Source of the DNA: DASSTJ01 sp035707965
Lineage (GTDB): Bacteria > Actinomycetota > Actinomycetes > Actinomycetales > Angustibacteraceae
Assembly (NCBI GenBank): GCA_035707965.1
Contig: DASSTJ010000009.1
Coordinates: 1-26,908, forward strand
DNA: 26,908 nt
Reading direction: 5' to 3'
Shown piece after piece: positions 1 to 8,205 of the stretch. Each line of letters starts with the position of its first letter. Position 1 is the stretch's first letter. The translations under genes and the position numbers were made by a program. The notes beneath the pieces were generated by a model, which was not told the DNA's origin, made no database searches, and worked only from the letters and a program-made list of their open reading frames with translations.

Positions 1-1
1 C

Positions 2-532
2 ACGGCACGCGACGAGTCCGCGCTGATGAGCACCCAGCAGAAGCCGGACCAGATCGTCAACGTCGTGGGCAAGCAGTGGGCATGGGACTTCAACTACGTC
101 ACGCAGAACGTCTACGAGACGTCCGTGCCCGTCGTCCTCACCGGGGACGCCAAGGACGCCGAGAAGCTGCCGACGCTCTACCTGCCCGTGGGCGAGCGCG
201 TCGAGTTCGTGCTGACCGCCCGCGACGTCATCCACTCCTTCTGGGTGCCGGCGTTCCTTCGCAAGCTCGACATGCTTCCGGGCCGGGTCAACAAGTTCCA
301 GGTGACGCCGACGACCGAGGGCACGTTCGCCGGCAAGTGCGCCGAGCTGTGCGGCACCTACCACTCGCAGATGCTGTTCCAGGTGAAGGTGGTCTCCAAG
401 GCGGAGTACGAGCAGCACATCGCCGACCTCAAGGCGCAGGGCAACGTCGGTCAGCTGCCGAACACGCTCGACCGCCAGCCGCTCGATCCTGCTGACCAGG
501 ACAAGGTCCCGACGCCAGGGAGCAACGCATGA
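2..532 (+). CDS. ctaC: Cytochrome c oxidase subunit II (aa3 type), 5' end missing
   Basis: Periplasm-facing CuA subunit of the aa3 oxidase, which takes electrons from the cytochrome cc subunit of the bcc complex. The reading frame is open to the window edge, so the signal/lipobox, the two membrane helices and the first part of the cupredoxin domain lie upstream; the ATG at 26 is internal. Numbering from that Met, the CuA ligands are visible: His70 in VIHSFWVP, then Cys105, Glu107, Cys109, His113 and Met116 in the CAELCGTYHSQM block. The VVGKQWAWDFNY block at 13-24 is the aromatic electron-entry segment of the family. The stop overlaps the ctaD start as ATGA, indicating translational coupling. 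The identification is firm; only the N-terminus is unknown. Confidence 0.96.
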   Translation, partial: TARDESALMSTQQKPDQIVNVVGKQWAWDFNYVTQNVYETSVPVVLTGDAKDAEKLPTLYLPVGERVEFVLTARDVIHSFWVPAFLRKLDMLPGRVNKFQVTPTTEGTFAGKCAELCGTYHSQMLFQVKVVSKAEYEQHIADLKAQGNVGQLPNTLDRQPLDPADQDKVPTPGSNA

Positions 533-2301
533 CCACCGGGGAGCTGACCACCGTCTACCGTGAGGCCGACTGGGCGGAGCGTCGCCGGTCGTCCATCGGT
601 CGCACGGTGGTCAAGTGGGTCACGTCCACCGACCACAAGGTGATCGGCAACCTCTACTTCATCACCTCGTTCGCGTGGTTCCTGCTCGCCGGCATCATGG
701 CGATGTTGATCCGGGCCGAGCTGTTCGAGCCCGGGCTGCAGGTGGTCAGCGACCCTGAGCAGTACAACCAGCTCTTCACCATGCACGGCACGATCATGCT
801 GCTGCTGTTCGCGACGCCGCTGTTCGCCGGCTTCGCCAACGCGCTCATGCCGCTGCAGATCGGTGCGCCGGACGTCGCCTTCCCGCGGCTCAACATGTTC
901 GCGTACTGGCTGTACCTCTTCGGCGGGCTCATCGCAGCCGCCGGGTTCCTGACCCCGCAGGGCGCGGCCGGGTTCGGCTGGTTCGCCTACTCGCCGCTGT
1001 CCAGCACGGTGTACTCGCCGAACCTGGGTGCCGACCTGTGGGTGTTCGGCCTGGCGCTGGCCGGTTTCGGCACCATCCTCGGCGCCGTCAACTTCATCAC
1101 GACCATCATCTGCATGCGCGCTCCCGGCATGACGATGTTCCGCATGTCGCTGTTCACCTGGACGGTCCTGATCACGAGCGTGCTCGTCATCATGGTGTTC
1201 CCGGTGCTGGCCGCGGCGATGCTCGCCCTCGGAGCCGACCGCCAGCTGGGTGCCCACGTCTACGACGCCGCCAACGGCGGCGCCATGCTGTGGCAGCACC
1301 TCTTCTGGTTCTTCGGTCACCCGGAGGTCTACATCATCGCGTTGCCGTTCTTCGGCATCATCAGCGAGGTCATCCCGGTCTTCAGCCGCAAGCCGCTGTT
1401 CGGCTACAAGGGCATGGCGTTCGCGACCATCGCGATCGCGGCCCTGTCGATGACCGTCTGGGCGCACCACATGTACGCCACGGGCCAAGTGCTCTTGCCG
1501 TTCTTCGCCTTCATGACGATGACGATCTCGGTGCCGACGGGCATCAAGTTCTTCAACTGGATCGGCACGATGTGGCGTGGCCAGCTGACCTTCGAGACAC
1601 CGATGCTCTGGGCACTGGGCTTCTTGGTCACCTTCCTGTTCGGTGGCCTGACGGGCATCATCCTGTCCAGCCCGGTCCTGGACTTCCACGTGACCGACAG
1701 CTACTTCGTCGTGGCCCACTTCCACTACGTGGTGTTCGGCACGGTCGTGTTCGCGATGTTCGCCGGGTTCTACTTCTGGTGGCCGAAGCTGACGGGACGG
1801 ATGCTCGACGAGACGCTCGGCAAGATCCACTTCTGGATGCTGTTCGTCGGCTTCCACACGACCTTCCTGATCCAGCACTGGCTCGGCGTCGAGGGCATGC
1901 CACGCCGGTACGCCGACTACCTGGCCAGCGACGGCTTCACCTGGGAGAACCAGGTCTCGACGATCGGCGCTTTCCTGCTGGGCGCCTCCACGATCCCGTT
2001 CATCTGGAACGTCTGGAAGACGTGGCGGACTGCGCCGCTCATCCAGGTCGACGACCCGTGGGGCTACGGCGGCTCCCTCGAGTGGGCCACGTCCTGCCCG
2101 CCACCGCGGCACAACTTCGTGGCGATCCCGAGGATCCGCTCCGAGCGGCCCGCGTTCGACCTTCACCACCCCGAGATCGCTCTGCTCGACAACCCGCCCG
2201 CCGACGCCGGGGTGCTCGAGCAGATCTACGGCGCTCCCGACCGGGACGAGGCCGGAGCCAGTGGCAGCGCCCCCGACGCCGGACCCGCCGAGGAGAAGTG
2301 A
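529..2301 (+). CDS. ctaD: Cytochrome c oxidase subunit I (aa3 type)
   Basis: Catalytic heme-copper subunit that reduces O2 to water and pumps protons; 590 aa, normal for actinobacteria, with about 12 hydrophobic helices. Family residues are all present: low-spin heme ligand His86 (FTMHGT), CuB ligand His264 with cross-linked Tyr268 in WFFGHPEVYI, CuB ligands His313 and His314, and heme ligands His397 and His399 in VAHFHYVV. D-channel residues Asp115 and Asn122, Glu266, and K-channel Lys340 (VPTGIK) are in place, which makes it an A1-type oxidase. The ATG at 529 overlaps the ctaC stop. The hydrophilic tail after about residue 545, rich in Pro, Ala and acidic residues, is usual for actinobacterial CtaD. 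ctaF starts 1 bp after its stop. Confidence 0.98.
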   Translation: MTTGELTTVYREADWAERRRSSIGRTVVKWVTSTDHKVIGNLYFITSFAWFLLAGIMAMLIRAELFEPGLQVVSDPEQYNQLFTMHGTIMLLLFATPLFAGFANALMPLQIGAPDVAFPRLNMFAYWLYLFGGLIAAAGFLTPQGAAGFGWFAYSPLSSTVYSPNLGADLWVFGLALAGFGTILGAVNFITTIICMRAPGMTMFRMSLFTWTVLITSVLVIMVFPVLAAAMLALGADRQLGAHVYDAANGGAMLWQHLFWFFGHPEVYIIALPFFGIISEVIPVFSRKPLFGYKGMAFATIAIAALSMTVWAHHMYATGQVLLPFFAFMTMTISVPTGIKFFNWIGTMWRGQLTFETPMLWALGFLVTFLFGGLTGIILSSPVLDFHVTDSYFVVAHFHYVVFGTVVFAMFAGFYFWWPKLTGRMLDETLGKIHFWMLFVGFHTTFLIQHWLGVEGMPRRYADYLASDGFTWENQVSTIGAFLLGASTIPFIWNVWKTWRTAPLIQVDDPWGYGGSLEWATSCPPPRHNFVAIPRIRSERPAFDLHHPEIALLDNPPADAGVLEQIYGAPDRDEAGASGSAPDAGPAEEK

Positions 2302-2302
2302 C

Positions 2303-2704
2303 GTGAAGGTCGAGAGCTGGCTCTTCAGCGCCGGGACGTTCTTCTTCTTCCCGCTGGCGGCGGTCTACACGATCGTCACCGAGTGGAAGGAGCCGGTGGG
2401 CAGCGTGGCGCTGTTCCTCACCGGTGGTCTGTGCATCATGATCGGCTGGTACCTGTGGTTCACCAGCCGGCACATCGACGACCGGCCGGAGGACGATCCC
2501 GCCGCTCGTGTTGAGGACGCCGCGGGGGAGTACGGCTTCTTCAGCCCGCACAGCTGGTGGCCCCTGCCGCTGGCCGGCTCCGCCGCGATCGCGTTCCTGG
2601 GTCTGGCCATCGGGTGGTGGCTCGTGCTCCTCGGCGGTGCTCTGGGTGCCCTTGCGCTGGTCGGCTGGGTCTTCGAGTACTGGCGCGGCGCGCACGCCCA
2701 CTGA
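2303..2704 (+). CDS. ctaF: Cytochrome c oxidase subunit IV, actinobacterial type
   Basis: Small accessory subunit of the actinobacterial aa3 oxidase, 133 aa, with four hydrophobic segments: two near the N-terminus (about residues 5-25 and 32-52) and two near the C-terminus (about 90-108 and 109-127). The GTG at 2303 is chosen because GAGGAGAAG lies just upstream and the protein then begins MKVESWLFSAGTFFFFPLA, the typical CtaF N-terminus; an earlier in-frame start would run inside ctaD. It is the third gene of the ctaC-ctaD-ctaF unit, 1 bp after the ctaD stop. Assignment rests on family resemblance and position; the protein has no catalytic motif of its own. Confidence 0.92.
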   Translation: MKVESWLFSAGTFFFFPLAAVYTIVTEWKEPVGSVALFLTGGLCIMIGWYLWFTSRHIDDRPEDDPAARVEDAAGEYGFFSPHSWWPLPLAGSAAIAFLGLAIGWWLVLLGGALGALALVGWVFEYWRGAHAH

Positions 2705-2782
2705 CGACTACCCGCGCTGACGAGCCAGCGGTCCCGACTCGACACGCTGAGACGGTCCACCGGAGCAGTCCTGGCCGTGGCC

Positions 2783-2788
2783 TACCCT
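2783..2788 (+). promoter_or_regulatory. Candidate -10 box for the L,D-transpeptidase gene
   Basis: TACCCT fits the actinobacterial TAnnnT -10 pattern and would place the transcript start near 2795, giving a leader of about 69 nt that contains the 2812-2843 stem-loop. No convincing -35 box is seen 16-18 bp upstream, so this is tentative. Confidence 0.3.
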
Positions 2789-2811
2789 TGTCTTGTCGGC
2801 TGTACCCACCA

Positions 2812-2843
2812 CGTCGGCCTGTCAGCACGCTGACGGGCCGACG
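2812..2843 (+). terminator. Strong stem-loop between ctaF and the L,D-transpeptidase gene
   Basis: CGTCGGCCTGTCAG (2812-2825) pairs with CTGACGGGCCGACG (2830-2843) around a CACG loop: 14 pairs, one of them G-U. No U-tract follows. It lies 107 bp after the ctaF stop and only 10 nt before the GAAGGA ribosome-binding site (2854-2859) of the next gene. It could end ctaCDF transcription without a U-tract, or be a structured leader of the transpeptidase mRNA. Confidence 0.6.
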
Positions 2844-2863
2844 CACTCACCTCGAAGGACGGC

Positions 2864-4081
2864 ATGCCCAGCCTCACCGCCACTCGGCGTCGCGACCTGC
2901 TGGCGGGTTCCGCGCTCGTCGTCCTGCTCCTCGCCTCGTGCCAGGCCGGCTCCCCAAGCGCGAGCGGCCCGATCGCCGTGGGGGAGAGCAGCCCCACCAC
3001 GTCTGCCCCCGCTGCGAAGGCGGCCATCACCATCACGCCTGCCGACGCGGCGACCAAGGTGCGTCCCGACCAGCCGGTGACGGTCAGCGTCACCGACGGC
3101 ACCCTGGACGAGGTTCTCCTGAAGTCAGGCGACAGCGACCCTGTCGAGGGCGAGTTCTCGACTGACCGCACGAGCTGGACGTCGACGCAGAACCTGCGGG
3201 CCAAGAAGCGGTACACGCTCGCGGCGACGGCGAAGAACCCGGAGGGCGTCAGCACGACCCAGACGTCCTCGTTCAGCACGCTGACCCCGAAGGACTCGGC
3301 CGACTACTTCCTCGTGCCGTCCGGCTCCGGCCCCGTGGGCGTCGGGATGCCTGTGGTCGTGCAGTTCGCTGGGCTCGTCGACAAGGACAAGCAGGCCGAC
3401 ATCGAGAAGAAGGTGTCGGTGACGTCCGTCCCCCAGATGGACGGCGCGTGGGGGTGGCTCGACGCGCGCCAGCTGATCTGGCGTCCCGCGACGTACTGGA
3501 AGCCCGGCACGAAGGTGACCGTCAAGGCCGACATCGGGGGAATCGAGACGCGCGCGGGTGTGTGGACGTCCCGCAGCGCCACCAACACGTTCACGATCGG
3601 TGACGCGATGGTGAGCACGGTCGACACAAAGACGCACCGCATGACAGTCACGAGGAACGGCAAGGTGCTGCGCACGCTGAAGGTCAGCACCGGGCGTCCG
3701 GGCAGCGAGACCGAGACGCGGAACGGCGTCAAGGTCATCCTCTCCCGCGAGAGCCAGCACACCATGGACTCCGCCACGGTCGGCATCAAGAAGGGCGACC
3801 CAGGCTACTACCGCATCGACACCAAGTGGGCGATGCGCCTGACGTGGAGCGGCGAGTTCCTGCACTCGGCTCCGTGGTCCGTCGGCTCCCAGGGCAACGC
3901 GAACGTCAGCCACGGCTGCACGAACCTGTCGCCGTCCGACGCCAAGTGGCTGTTCGACAACTCCCACGTCGGCGACATCGTCAAGTTCACCGGCTCGAGC
4001 CGCAAGCTCGAGGAGTACAACGGGTACACGATGTGGAACATGTCGCTGGCTCAGTGGGCTAAGCACTCGGCGCTTTCGTAA
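2864..4081 (+). CDS. Lipoprotein L,D-transpeptidase (YkuD domain)
   Basis: Cell-wall enzyme expected to form 3-3 peptidoglycan cross-links outside the membrane; 405 aa, close to mycobacterial LdtMt2 in length. The N-terminus has Arg8-Arg10, a hydrophobic core and a lipobox ending LLASC, giving a lipidated Cys26; the TRRRDLL stretch could also be a twin-arginine signal. Residues about 50-245 form one or two Ig-like beta domains, and about 248-378 form the YkuD catalytic domain. The active site is His334 followed by Ser349-His350-Gly351-Cys352-Thr353-Asn354, with Cys352 as nucleophile. The ATG at 2864 follows a good GAAGGA site. It is not known which of the several actinobacterial Ldt paralogues it matches. 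Confidence 0.93.
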   Translation: MPSLTATRRRDLLAGSALVVLLLASCQAGSPSASGPIAVGESSPTTSAPAAKAAITITPADAATKVRPDQPVTVSVTDGTLDEVLLKSGDSDPVEGEFSTDRTSWTSTQNLRAKKRYTLAATAKNPEGVSTTQTSSFSTLTPKDSADYFLVPSGSGPVGVGMPVVVQFAGLVDKDKQADIEKKVSVTSVPQMDGAWGWLDARQLIWRPATYWKPGTKVTVKADIGGIETRAGVWTSRSATNTFTIGDAMVSTVDTKTHRMTVTRNGKVLRTLKVSTGRPGSETETRNGVKVILSRESQHTMDSATVGIKKGDPGYYRIDTKWAMRLTWSGEFLHSAPWSVGSQGNANVSHGCTNLSPSDAKWLFDNSHVGDIVKFTGSSRKLEEYNGYTMWNMSLAQWAKHSALS

Positions 4082-4131
4082 GCCGGGCCCGGGCGGACGC
4101 GGCCACTCCGCTGGCGCCTGTCGCTGGTACC

Positions 4132-4211
4132 GCGAACGCAGAAGCCGCGGCCTCGGCCGCCTCTCGCAAGCTCGCTTTACGGCGGCTGCCGGCCGCGCCT
4201 TCCGCGTTCGC
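4132..4211. repeat. Large imperfect inverted repeat, possible interspersed repeat element
   Basis: The left arm 4132-4161 and right arm 4181-4211 are near-complementary: GCGAACGC against GCGTTCGC at the outer ends, GAAG/CTTC, CGCGGCC/GGCCGCG and GCCGCC/GGCGGC inward. About 25 of 30 positions pair, around a 19-nt loop (4162-4180). This is longer than a normal terminator and resembles REP/BIME-like or miniature mobile repeats. Copy number in the genome is unknown. Confidence 0.55.
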
Positions 4212-4392
4212 TACGCGTCTGCGGCCGCTGCCGGCGCCCGCCCCTCGGGCCCGACGAGTTGGCTCGCGCAGCGAGAGCTTCGCCACTGGCAGCGGGGGAG
4301 GGGCTGGGACGCCGGCGGTTGGTGAGGTCCCTGTTCCGCGCTTCCTTGCAGTCGGGTCCTGTGACCTGACGTAGAAGACCGGTGGCAATGGC

Positions 4393-4426
4393 GAAGGCCC
4401 GGCGGACGTTCGTCCGCCGGGCCTTC
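4393..4426 (-). terminator. Perfect 15-bp hairpin after qcrB
   Basis: GAAGGCCCGGCGGAC (4393-4407) and GTCCGCCGGGCCTTC (4412-4426) are exact complements around a 4-nt loop. It begins 15 nt after the qcrB stop on the minus strand. There is no U-tract on either strand, as is common for actinobacterial hairpin terminators. Being symmetrical it could also end transcripts from the transpeptidase side. Confidence 0.8.
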
Positions 4427-4441
4427 GGGTGGTGTTGGGTG

Positions 4442-6184
4442 CTAGTGGCGGTTCGTTGCGGAGCTCGTGGTGTTCGTGTCGTCCACGGCCGGGCCGACCG
4501 CGCTCTCGATCGACGGCTGCCCGCTGCCGTCCTCCGGCAGGACATCGTGCTCGCCGTGGGCGTGCGCTGCCGCCAGCTCCGACGGGGTGACGGGCTCGAT
4601 GCGGTCCTCGAACCAGAAGTGACTGAGCTTGGCTCGCATCCGCGCCGCACGCAGACCCGGGCGACGCACGCCGGACTCGTCCTCGGCGACCGGTTCCGGC
4701 AGCGGCCGGTGCAGGTCGTGCTGGACGAGCTCCCACCGCTCGTACGCGTCGAGCGGCTCGTGCACCTCGATGTACTCACCGCTGGGCATGCGGACGACCC
4801 GCCCGCTCTCGATGCCGTGGAGCACCAGCTCGCGGTCACGTCGCTGGAGGCCCAGGCACACGCGCTTGGTGATGACGAACGCGATCGGCGGCAGCACGAT
4901 CACGGCGACCCGCAAGATGTTCGTGATGTCGTTGATGGACATGTGGAAGTGCGTCGCGATGATGTCGTTGCCGCCACCGGCCCAGCACAGGCAGTAGAAC
5001 GTGATCGCCATGACGCCGAGCCCCGTGCGGGTCGGGGCGTTGCGCGGGCGGTCCAGCAGGTGGTGCTCCCGCTTGTCGCCGGTGACCCAGGCCTCGAGGA
5101 ACGGGTAGGCGTAGAGCAGCATCGTGACCACGCCGGGCAGGATCAGGCCGCCGATGGCGATGTTGAAGCTGAAGGTCCACCCGAAGACGTGGAACTCCAA
5201 CCACCCGGGCAGGAGCCGGACCGCCCCCTCGAGCCAGCCCATGTACCAGTCAGGCTGCGAGCCGGCCGTCACGGGCGAGGGGTCGTACGGGCCGTACGCC
5301 CAGATGGGGTTGATCTGCGCCACCGCGGCCAGCAGCGTCGTGACGCCGAAGACGATGAAGAAGAAGCCGCCGGCCTTCGCCGTGTACACGGGGAGGAACG
5401 GGAAGCCGACGACGTTCTTGTTCGTGCGGCCCGGGCCCGGGTACTGCGTGTGCTTCTGCAGGAACACCAGCATGATGTGCAGCGTGAACAGGCCGACGAG
5501 GATGGCCGGGATGAGCAGCACGTGGGCGACGTACAGACGCGGGATGAGCGCGTCGCCGGGGTAGTCGCCACCGAAGACGAAGTAGAAGATGTACGACCCG
5601 ACGATCGGGATCGAGAGGATCATCCCCCGCGCGAACGACAGGCCCGTGCCGGAGAGCAGGTCGTCCGGCAGCGAGTAGCCGGCGAAGCCCTCCACCAGCG
5701 CGAGCAGGGCGAGGGTGGCACCGATCACCCAGTTGATCTCCCGCGGCTTGCGGAACGCGCCGGTGAAGAACACGCGGAACATGTGCACGGTGATGGAGGC
5801 CACGAACAGCAGGGCCGACCAGTGGTGGATCTGCCGGATGATCAGGCCGCCGCGGACGTCGAACGAGATGTCGAGCGTCGAGGCGTAGGCCTGCGACATC
5901 TCGATGCCCTTGAGCGGCACGTAGGAGCCGTCGTACACGACGTGCCCGGTCGAGGGGATGAACCAGAAGGTGAGGAAGGTGCCCGTCAGCAGCAGGATGA
6001 TCAGGCTGTACATGGCGATCTCGCCGAGCATGAACGACCAGTGGTCCGGGAAGACCTTGGTCAGCATGAAGCGGGCGCCCTTGGCGATCCCGGTGCGCTC
6101 GTCGACGTAACCGGCGGCACCGCCGGCGGCCCTCTCCGAGGCGCCGGGGCGTGCGGTCGTGGACGTCGTGCTAGCCGTAGACAT
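4442..6184 (-). CDS. qcrB: Cytochrome bc complex, cytochrome b subunit
   Basis: Membrane diheme subunit of menaquinol:cytochrome c reductase and target family of telacebec-type drugs. The ATG at 6184 gives 580 aa; the frame opens at a TTG at 6193, but GCGAGG lies directly against that TTG and is 9 nt from the ATG, so the ATG is preferred. Heme ligands are the pairs His120/His134 (helix B) and His221/His236 (helix D); the 15-residue helix D spacing is of the b6 type. The Qo-site motif appears as PDWY in place of PEWY, as in related actinobacteria. About eight helices precede a long hydrophilic C-terminal tail, normal for the phylum. It starts 5 bp after the qcrA stop and is the last gene of ctaE-qcrCAB. 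Confidence 0.97.
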   Translation of the reverse strand: MSTASTTSTTARPGASERAAGGAAGYVDERTGIAKGARFMLTKVFPDHWSFMLGEIAMYSLIILLLTGTFLTFWFIPSTGHVVYDGSYVPLKGIEMSQAYASTLDISFDVRGGLIIRQIHHWSALLFVASITVHMFRVFFTGAFRKPREINWVIGATLALLALVEGFAGYSLPDDLLSGTGLSFARGMILSIPIVGSYIFYFVFGGDYPGDALIPRLYVAHVLLIPAILVGLFTLHIMLVFLQKHTQYPGPGRTNKNVVGFPFLPVYTAKAGGFFFIVFGVTTLLAAVAQINPIWAYGPYDPSPVTAGSQPDWYMGWLEGAVRLLPGWLEFHVFGWTFSFNIAIGGLILPGVVTMLLYAYPFLEAWVTGDKREHHLLDRPRNAPTRTGLGVMAITFYCLCWAGGGNDIIATHFHMSINDITNILRVAVIVLPPIAFVITKRVCLGLQRRDRELVLHGIESGRVVRMPSGEYIEVHEPLDAYERWELVQHDLHRPLPEPVAEDESGVRRPGLRAARMRAKLSHFWFEDRIEPVTPSELAAAHAHGEHDVLPEDGSGQPSIESAVGPAVDDTNTTSSATNRH

Positions 6185-6189
6185 GGCGC

Positions 6190-7278
6190 TCAACCTCGCT
6201 CGGGGAAGCTCGGGCCGACGGCCTCGTGGAAGTCGCTCTCAGCGACGAGGTAGCCCTCGGTGTCGACGGTGATGGGAAGCTGCGGCAGGGGGCGCTTGGC
6301 CGGCCCGAAGATGACCTTGCAGTCCTCTGTCACGTCGAACGTCGACTGGTGGCAGGGGCACAGCAGGTGGTGCGTCTGCTGCTCGTACAGGCCGACGGGG
6401 CAGCCGACGTGGGTGCAGATCTTCGAGTAGGCGACGATGCCCTCGTAGCCCCAGTCGCGCTCCTTGCCGTTCTTGATGTCGCCGGGTGCCAGCCGCATGA
6501 GCAGGACGGCGGCCTTGGCGCGCTGCTCGAGGACGTCCTCCACCTTGTCGATGCCCTCGGGCATGACGTGGAAGACCGAGCCGATGGTGATCTCGGACGC
6601 CTTGATGGGAGCGAGCTCCGGGTCGGTGACCAGCCGATCGCCCTTCTTCCACATCGTGTGGGACAACCTGTCGCCCGGAAGCGGGCCCAGGTCACGGAGG
6701 GCGACGATGAACGGCAGGCCGAACAGGCCCAGCGCGCCACCCAGCGTCAGCTTGATGAGCGGACGGCGACCGAGGCCCGCACCCGCGGCACCCGCCTTCA
6801 TGACCTCGACGGCGTCCGCGCGGACCTCGTCCGTGCTGCGCAGCTGATGGCGCTCCTCGACGACCTCCTCGTCGGGCATGAGCGTCTTGGCCCAGTGGAC
6901 CGCGCCGATGCCGATGAAGAAGAGGCCGAAGCCGAGACCGAGCCCGAGCAGCAGGTTCTGCAGCAGCGTGTCGCCGATGCCGGGCAGCCACACGGTGTCC
7001 GTGCGGCCGACGGCGAAGTAGGACACGCAGAAGACGACGGTGCCGATGATCGACAGCGTGAACATCGCGGCGACCTGGCGCTCCGCGCGCCTGGCCGCGC
7101 GCGGATCCGTGTCGGACAGCCGGTGGATGTGCGGCGGCAGGCCGGGGTTCTCGAACGGGGACTCCAGCACGGTGGTGCCCGGGATCCGCTGCAGCTCGCC
7201 GTGGAGGTCGTCGGGCGTGTCGCCGGCGGCCACGGGGGCGACGTCGCCGGTGCCGTCACTGGGCGGGTTCTGCGTCAT
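6190..7278 (-). CDS. qcrA: Rieske iron-sulfur subunit of the bcc complex
   Basis: 2Fe-2S subunit that takes electrons from menaquinol and passes them to cytochrome cc; 362 aa. Actinobacterial architecture is visible: two N-terminal helices (about 71-90 and 104-126), a hydrophilic link, then Arg171-Arg172 before a third helix (about 174-194), where Tat is known to move the folded cluster domain across the membrane. Cluster ligands are Cys288/His290 (CTH) and Cys307/His310 (CPCH), with Cys293 and Cys309 for the stabilising disulfide. The ATG at 7278 has AGGACGG about 6 nt upstream. 67 bp separate it from qcrC. Confidence 0.97.
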   Translation of the reverse strand: MTQNPPSDGTGDVAPVAAGDTPDDLHGELQRIPGTTVLESPFENPGLPPHIHRLSDTDPRAARRAERQVAAMFTLSIIGTVVFCVSYFAVGRTDTVWLPGIGDTLLQNLLLGLGLGFGLFFIGIGAVHWAKTLMPDEEVVEERHQLRSTDEVRADAVEVMKAGAAGAGLGRRPLIKLTLGGALGLFGLPFIVALRDLGPLPGDRLSHTMWKKGDRLVTDPELAPIKASEITIGSVFHVMPEGIDKVEDVLEQRAKAAVLLMRLAPGDIKNGKERDWGYEGIVAYSKICTHVGCPVGLYEQQTHHLLCPCHQSTFDVTEDCKVIFGPAKRPLPQLPITVDTEGYLVAESDFHEAVGPSFPERG

Positions 7279-7346
7279 CTCGGTCCGTCCTGCGTCGTCG
7301 ACGTTCGGGTCATCAGTCGTGGGGTCGGGTCAGCGCTCACGTCGGC

Positions 7347-8150
7347 TCAGGCCGCCTTGGCGCCGAGCCAGACGGCGCAGCCGATCAGGGCGCCGATGCC
7401 GACGATCCACACGAACAGCCCCTCGCTCACCGGACCCATGTGGCCGAGCGAGGCGCCGCTCTGGTTCGGCTCGCTGTTCACCGTGTCGAGGAAGGCGATC
7501 ACGTCGCGCTTGCTCTCCGGGGTGATGTTGCTGTCGTTGAAGACCGGCATGGACTGCGGCCCGGTGACCATGGCCTCGTAGATGTGGGTGCCGCTGATGC
7601 CGGTGATGGCGGGAGCCCACTTGCCGCGGGTCAGGGCCCCGCCAGCCCCGGTGAAGTTGTGGCACATCGCGCAGTTGATGCGGAAGATCTCCCCGCCACG
7701 CGCCGGGTCGCCCTTGCTGCCGTCGGTGTACTCGGCGTCCGGGATGCCGGGGCCGGGAGCGAGCGACGCCACGTACGCGGCCATCTGCGAGACCTGCTTC
7801 TCGCTGAACTTGTTCTGCTTCTTCATGGCCTGGGGCCCGGGGAAGGTCAGGGGCATGCGCCCGGTGCCCACCTGGAAGTCGACGGCCGCGGCGCCGACAC
7901 CGATCAGACTGGGGCCGGCGACCTCGCCCTTCGCGTTCTTCTCGGTGCCCTCGGCGTTGAGGCCGTGGCAGCTGGCGCAGTTCGCGATGAACAGCTTGTG
8001 ACCTTGCGCGATGTCGTCGGCGCTCGCCGTCGACGCTGCCGCCGGCTTCGGCGCCAAGGTGGCGTACAGGGCTCCCGTGGCGAGCAGGCCCAGCGCGATG
8101 AGCAGCACCAGCGCGAACGGGTGGCGCCGTCGAGCGGCGAGTGCGGTCAC
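7347..8150 (-). CDS. qcrC: Diheme cytochrome c subunit of the bcc complex
   Basis: Membrane-anchored cytochrome cc that replaces both cytochrome c1 and soluble cytochrome c, linking the bcc complex directly to CtaC; 267 aa. It has an N-terminal signal or anchor helix (about 11-32), two class I heme motifs CASCH (58-62) and CAMCH (160-164), candidate axial Met residues in GRMPLTFP and SMPVFND, and a C-terminal helix (about 243-263). The GTG at 8150 has GAGGA 7 nt upstream. It lies 55 bp after ctaE. Diheme form and both anchors match the actinobacterial family. Confidence 0.97.
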   Translation of the reverse strand: MTALAARRRHPFALVLLIALGLLATGALYATLAPKPAAASTASADDIAQGHKLFIANCASCHGLNAEGTEKNAKGEVAGPSLIGVGAAAVDFQVGTGRMPLTFPGPQAMKKQNKFSEKQVSQMAAYVASLAPGPGIPDAEYTDGSKGDPARGGEIFRINCAMCHNFTGAGGALTRGKWAPAITGISGTHIYEAMVTGPQSMPVFNDSNITPESKRDVIAFLDTVNSEPNQSGASLGHMGPVSEGLFVWIVGIGALIGCAVWLGAKAA

Positions 8151-8205
8151 GTCCAGGTCCTCGTCTCGAGCGGTTGGGAGTGCGGGGAAGGTGGGGTGGA
8201 GGCGG

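Larger units (their letters stand above)
4082..4441. other. Gene-free convergent intergenic region with multiple dyads
   Basis: 360 bp between the convergent transpeptidase and qcrB genes. No ORF here has coding character or a ribosome site. It contains CCGGGCCCGG just after the transpeptidase stop (4083-4092), the large imperfect inverted repeat 4132-4211, arms CCGCTGCC (4225-4232) and GGCAGCGG (4288-4295), a small CTCGC-GCA-GCGAG hairpin (4263-4275) and the perfect hairpin 4393-4426. The density of dyads suggests a double terminator region or an inserted non-coding repeat. Confidence 0.7.

Noticed and set aside
451..2169. Long minus-strand frame opposite ctaD (572 aa)
   Set aside because: It is rich in Arg, His, Asp and Glu with no family motif and lies wholly opposite a perfect subunit I gene; typical high-G+C shadow.
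4082..4441. tRNA or other known RNA gene in the gap
   Set aside because: No cloverleaf, TPsiC-type box or other familiar RNA consensus could be found; the dyads are simple inverted repeats.
6185..6193. TTG at 6193 as qcrB start
   Set aside because: The ribosome site would touch the start codon; the ATG at 6184 has 9-nt spacing.
4382..6253. Long plus-strand frame opposite qcrB (623 aa)
   Set aside because: Same shadow composition, and qcrB on the other strand has every heme ligand.
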